Positions 5,387 to 7,293 of a DNA stretch of 7,293 nt are shown here, in pieces. The stretch covers positions 1 through 7,293 of the forward strand of contig JALQUE010000254.1 in NCBI GenBank assembly GCA_023260815.1, in the 5' to 3' direction. A program made the position numbers and the translations under genes. The first letter of the stretch is position 1; each line of letters starts with the position of its first letter. This DNA comes from Roseovarius sp. Lineage in GTDB: Bacteria; Pseudomonadota; Alphaproteobacteria; Rhodobacterales; Rhodobacteraceae. Below the pieces are notes generated by a model, which made no database searches, was not told where the DNA came from, and saw nothing but the letters and a program-made list of their open reading frames with translations.

Positions 5387-6721
5387 TCACCAGTTGTCCT
5401 TGAACCATTTAACCGCCCGCTTCAAAGATCGGGCCGGGTAGCGATCGACGGGAATTTCAAAGTCCCACCATTCATCCTGCGGGTTCGCCGCAAAGAGGCA
5501 CATGCCCACCGCGCTGGAGAAGCCGGGGCCCGTGGCCGCCTGAGGCAGGCCATGCACCCGCAGGGGCCGGCCCAGCCGGACCTGATGGCCAAGTATCTTG
5601 CTTGCCAGACCGTCAAGGCCCGGAATCTGGCTGCCGCCGCCTGTCAACACGATCTGCTGGCTTGGTAAATGGTCGAACCCTGCAGCATCCAGCCGTGCGC
5701 GGACCTCTTCGAGGATTTCCTCGACACGCGGTCGCATGATGCCGATCAGTTCGGCGCGGCTGACAGTGCGGCGGTCGTGTTCCCAATCGCCGGTCTCGCC
5801 GCCGATCTCGATCATTTCGCGGTCATCCATGCCCGTCGCGACAACCCCGCCATAGAATGTCTTGATCCGTTCAGCGGTCGCCTGCGGCACTTGCAGCCCC
5901 ATGGAGATGTCATTCGTGACATGATCACCGCCCATGCGGACACTGTCGGCGAAGATCATGTGCTTCTTGATGAAAATCGACACGCCCGCCGTTCCACCAC
6001 CAAGATCAATGCAAGCCGCTCCAAGCTCCTGCTCGTCCTCGACCAGCGCCGAGATGCCGCTGACATAGGCCGAGCTGGCAAGCCCCGCCAATTCGAGGTC
6101 ACAGCGCTTCACACAATGCGCAATATTCTGAATGGCGGCGCCTTCAACCGTCAGCATGTGCAAGTCGGTGGACAGCGTCTGGCCCATCTGCCCGCGCGGA
6201 TCGGCCAGCCCGGAGCGATGATCCAGGGCAAAATTCACCGGTTGGGCGTGCAGAACCTCGCGACCGCTGCCATAATCCGGCACGTCACAGGCGCTGAGCA
6301 CACGGCTGATGTCCTGCTCGGTGACGGTGTGCCCTTCCAGATCAACCGCCCCCGCAAGCCCGTAAGAACGCGGACCCGCGCCCGAAAAACAGGCGATCAC
6401 ATGGTCGACACGAATATTAGCCATCTTCTGTGCAGCCTGAATGGCCGTGCGAATGGCGCGTTCAGTTTCGACCATCGCGGTGATCTCGCCAAAGCGCACA
6501 CCCCGAGAGCGGGTCGTCGCGGCGCCGATCACGCGGAACCCCGCCTGCCCCGCCATCGCGCCAACCCCGTCATTTTCGGCCAGCCGCTCGGTCCCGTCGA
6601 ACCGCAGCACGAGACATGCGATCTTGGATGTGCCTACGTCCAGAACCGCGACCACGCCACGTTGCATGGCCGCCTTTCGCATATTCCGCATCGCCCGTTG
6701 GGTTTCGTAGAGCTCGATCAT
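5387..6721 (-). CDS. ftsA: Cell division protein FtsA, actin-like membrane tether
   Basis: FtsA is an actin-fold ATP-binding protein that anchors FtsZ filaments to the inner membrane and helps recruit later divisome proteins. The 444-residue protein has the phosphate 1 motif LDVGTSK at 27-33, an SHS2/1C domain at about 100-190, the phosphate 2 motif IDLGGGTAGVS at 238-248 and the adenosine motif LTGGGSQIPGL at 359-369. The C-terminal amphipathic helix SLKRAVKWFKDNW (432-444) is the expected membrane-targeting sequence. The N-terminal extension before the core (about 22 residues, basic, Met-rich) is longer than in E. coli. Starts at M11, M14 or M19 are possible, but ATG 6721 lies only 3 nt after the ftsQ stop and fits the conserved wording I recall for Rhodobacteraceae. 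Its likely ribosome binding site GGGA (6733-6736) is inside the end of ftsQ, 11 nt away, suggesting translational coupling. Confidence 0.98.
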   Translation of the reverse strand: MIELYETQRAMRNMRKAAMQRGVVAVLDVGTSKIACLVLRFDGTERLAENDGVGAMAGQAGFRVIGAATTRSRGVRFGEITAMVETERAIRTAIQAAQKMANIRVDHVIACFSGAGPRSYGLAGAVDLEGHTVTEQDISRVLSACDVPDYGSGREVLHAQPVNFALDHRSGLADPRGQMGQTLSTDLHMLTVEGAAIQNIAHCVKRCDLELAGLASSAYVSGISALVEDEQELGAACIDLGGGTAGVSIFIKKHMIFADSVRMGGDHVTNDISMGLQVPQATAERIKTFYGGVVATGMDDREMIEIGGETGDWEHDRRTVSRAELIGIMRPRVEEILEEVRARLDAAGFDHLPSQQIVLTGGGSQIPGLDGLASKILGHQVRLGRPLRVHGLPQAATGPGFSSAVGMCLFAANPQDEWWDFEIPVDRYPARSLKRAVKWFKDNW

Positions 6722-6724
6722 TTT

Positions 6725-7293
6725 TTATTGTGTCCCAATTGTCATTTTCGTCACGCGCCACCAGTCCTCGACAGCGCGGGGATTCATCCGGATCGTCGGA
6801 CGCCCCGATAGCCGCAGGTCAACAGCCACCAGATCGCGTGCCAACATGTCGTGTACGTCATTCAACACCAACACTCGTTCAAGGGCCTGCACCGGTTTGG
6901 TTTCGGGCAGCAAAATACGCTGATCACGGTCAAGCACCACGTCCCACCGGCGTTCGCCAATCCGCACCAGCCCGCGCAAACGTGTCTGGAGCGGAGCCGC
7001 GGCGCGCAATATGTCCAGAGCTTCCGGCACCAGCCTGTCCGCCCCCTCGCCCGCAATCAGCGGCAGGTCCGCGCGATCTGCGCGCGCGTTCAACGTGCTC
7101 ACGACAACGCCTTGGATATCCACAGCGCCCAGACCGTCTCGGGTGCGCCACAGCGCAACTGGCTCGCGCTCCACGATCTCGGCCATCAGCACGCCGCCTT
7201 GACGAATATGGATATCCGTCTTGGCGACTGCAGGCAGTCCTTCGATCATCTCGCGCACATGCTCCAGATCCAGATCAAAGGAACTGGCGGGAA
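6725..7293 (-). CDS. ftsQ: Cell division protein FtsQ (5' end outside window)
   Basis: FtsQ is a bitopic inner-membrane protein whose periplasmic part scaffolds the divisome, binding FtsB/FtsL. The frame is open from the TAA at 6725 to the right edge, giving 188 C-terminal residues. A GTG at 7258 lies inside the gene and is not the start: the codons before it (SSFDLDLEH) continue the conserved domain. The visible part covers the end of the POTRA domain (LPAVAKTDIHIRQGGVLMAEIVERE-type segment with REPVALWR) and the beta-rich FtsQ domain with GERRWDVVLDRDQRILLPE, then a short tail ending VTKMTIGTQ. The cytoplasmic tail and transmembrane helix should lie to the right of the window; about 100 N-terminal residues are missing if the length is the usual 290-300. 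It is 3 nt from ftsA and in the same operon. Confidence 0.94.
   Translation of the reverse strand, partial: PASSFDLDLEHVREMIEGLPAVAKTDIHIRQGGVLMAEIVEREPVALWRTRDGLGAVDIQGVVVSTLNARADRADLPLIAGEGADRLVPEALDILRAAAPLQTRLRGLVRIGERRWDVVLDRDQRILLPETKPVQALERVLVLNDVHDMLARDLVAVDLRLSGRPTIRMNPRAVEDWWRVTKMTIGTQ

Noticed and set aside
3479..5668. 729-codon open frame on the plus strand opposite ftsZ and part of ftsA
   Set aside because: It is the antisense shadow of GC-rich coding sequence. Its translation shows no recognisable domain, it runs across the ftsZ terminator and the ftsA-ftsZ spacer, and the opposite strand encodes unmistakable FtsZ and FtsA.
5669..6811. 380-codon plus-strand open frame
   Set aside because: It is a shadow of ftsA and the end of ftsQ, with low-complexity Arg/His-rich translation and no domain.
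7256..7258. GTG as the ftsQ start codon
   Set aside because: The frame continues upstream to the window edge with conserved FtsQ sequence, so this GTG is internal and ftsQ is simply cut by the window.

Overview
This window is an ordinary, well-conserved piece of an alphaproteobacterial chromosome: the distal end of the division and cell wall (dcw) cluster plus the outer-membrane and DNA-repair genes that follow it. All six genes lie on the minus strand. In transcription order (right to left) they are ftsQ (5' end outside the window), ftsA, ftsZ, lpxC, bamD and recN (3' end outside the window). The high GC content, the gene order, the long FtsZ linker ending in an EIPAFLRRQ-type tail and the wording of the FtsQ and FtsA proteins suggest a member of Rhodobacterales (Rhodobacteraceae, Roseobacter-like). 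That assignment is an inference from recall, not from a database search.

Right part (3566-7293): FtsQ, FtsA and FtsZ are divisome proteins. FtsQ is a membrane-anchored scaffold, FtsA is the actin-like membrane tether, and FtsZ is the ring-forming tubulin-like GTPase. ftsQ and ftsA are 3 nt apart. A 183-nt spacer separates ftsA from ftsZ. It holds two ATATG/CATAT palindromes whose centres are 41 bp apart, a candidate promoter, and an inverted repeat across that promoter's -10 box. It is the most regulation-rich stretch of the window. A strong intrinsic terminator follows ftsZ and closes the fts unit.

Left part (1-3517): lpxC (committed step of lipid A synthesis) must be expressed from its own promoter because of that terminator. 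It appears to start at TTG with a good ribosome binding site. bamD (outer-membrane lipoprotein of the BAM complex) follows after 107 nt, then recN (SMC-like double-strand-break repair ATPase) after 39 nt. A compact GC-rich hairpin with a GGAA loop sits between bamD and recN. recN has no closed ORF within the window but is fully open from its ATG at 1427 to the left edge.

I found no mobile element, CRISPR array, tRNA, rRNA, phage or defence gene, and no sign of a novel multi-gene system. Every stretch longer than 300 bases is covered by a gene. The large plus-strand open frames (up to 729 codons) are antisense shadows of the GC-rich minus-strand genes. What deserves a second look is mostly regulatory: the palindromes before ftsZ, start-codon choice in lpxC and bamD, and the bamD-recN hairpin.
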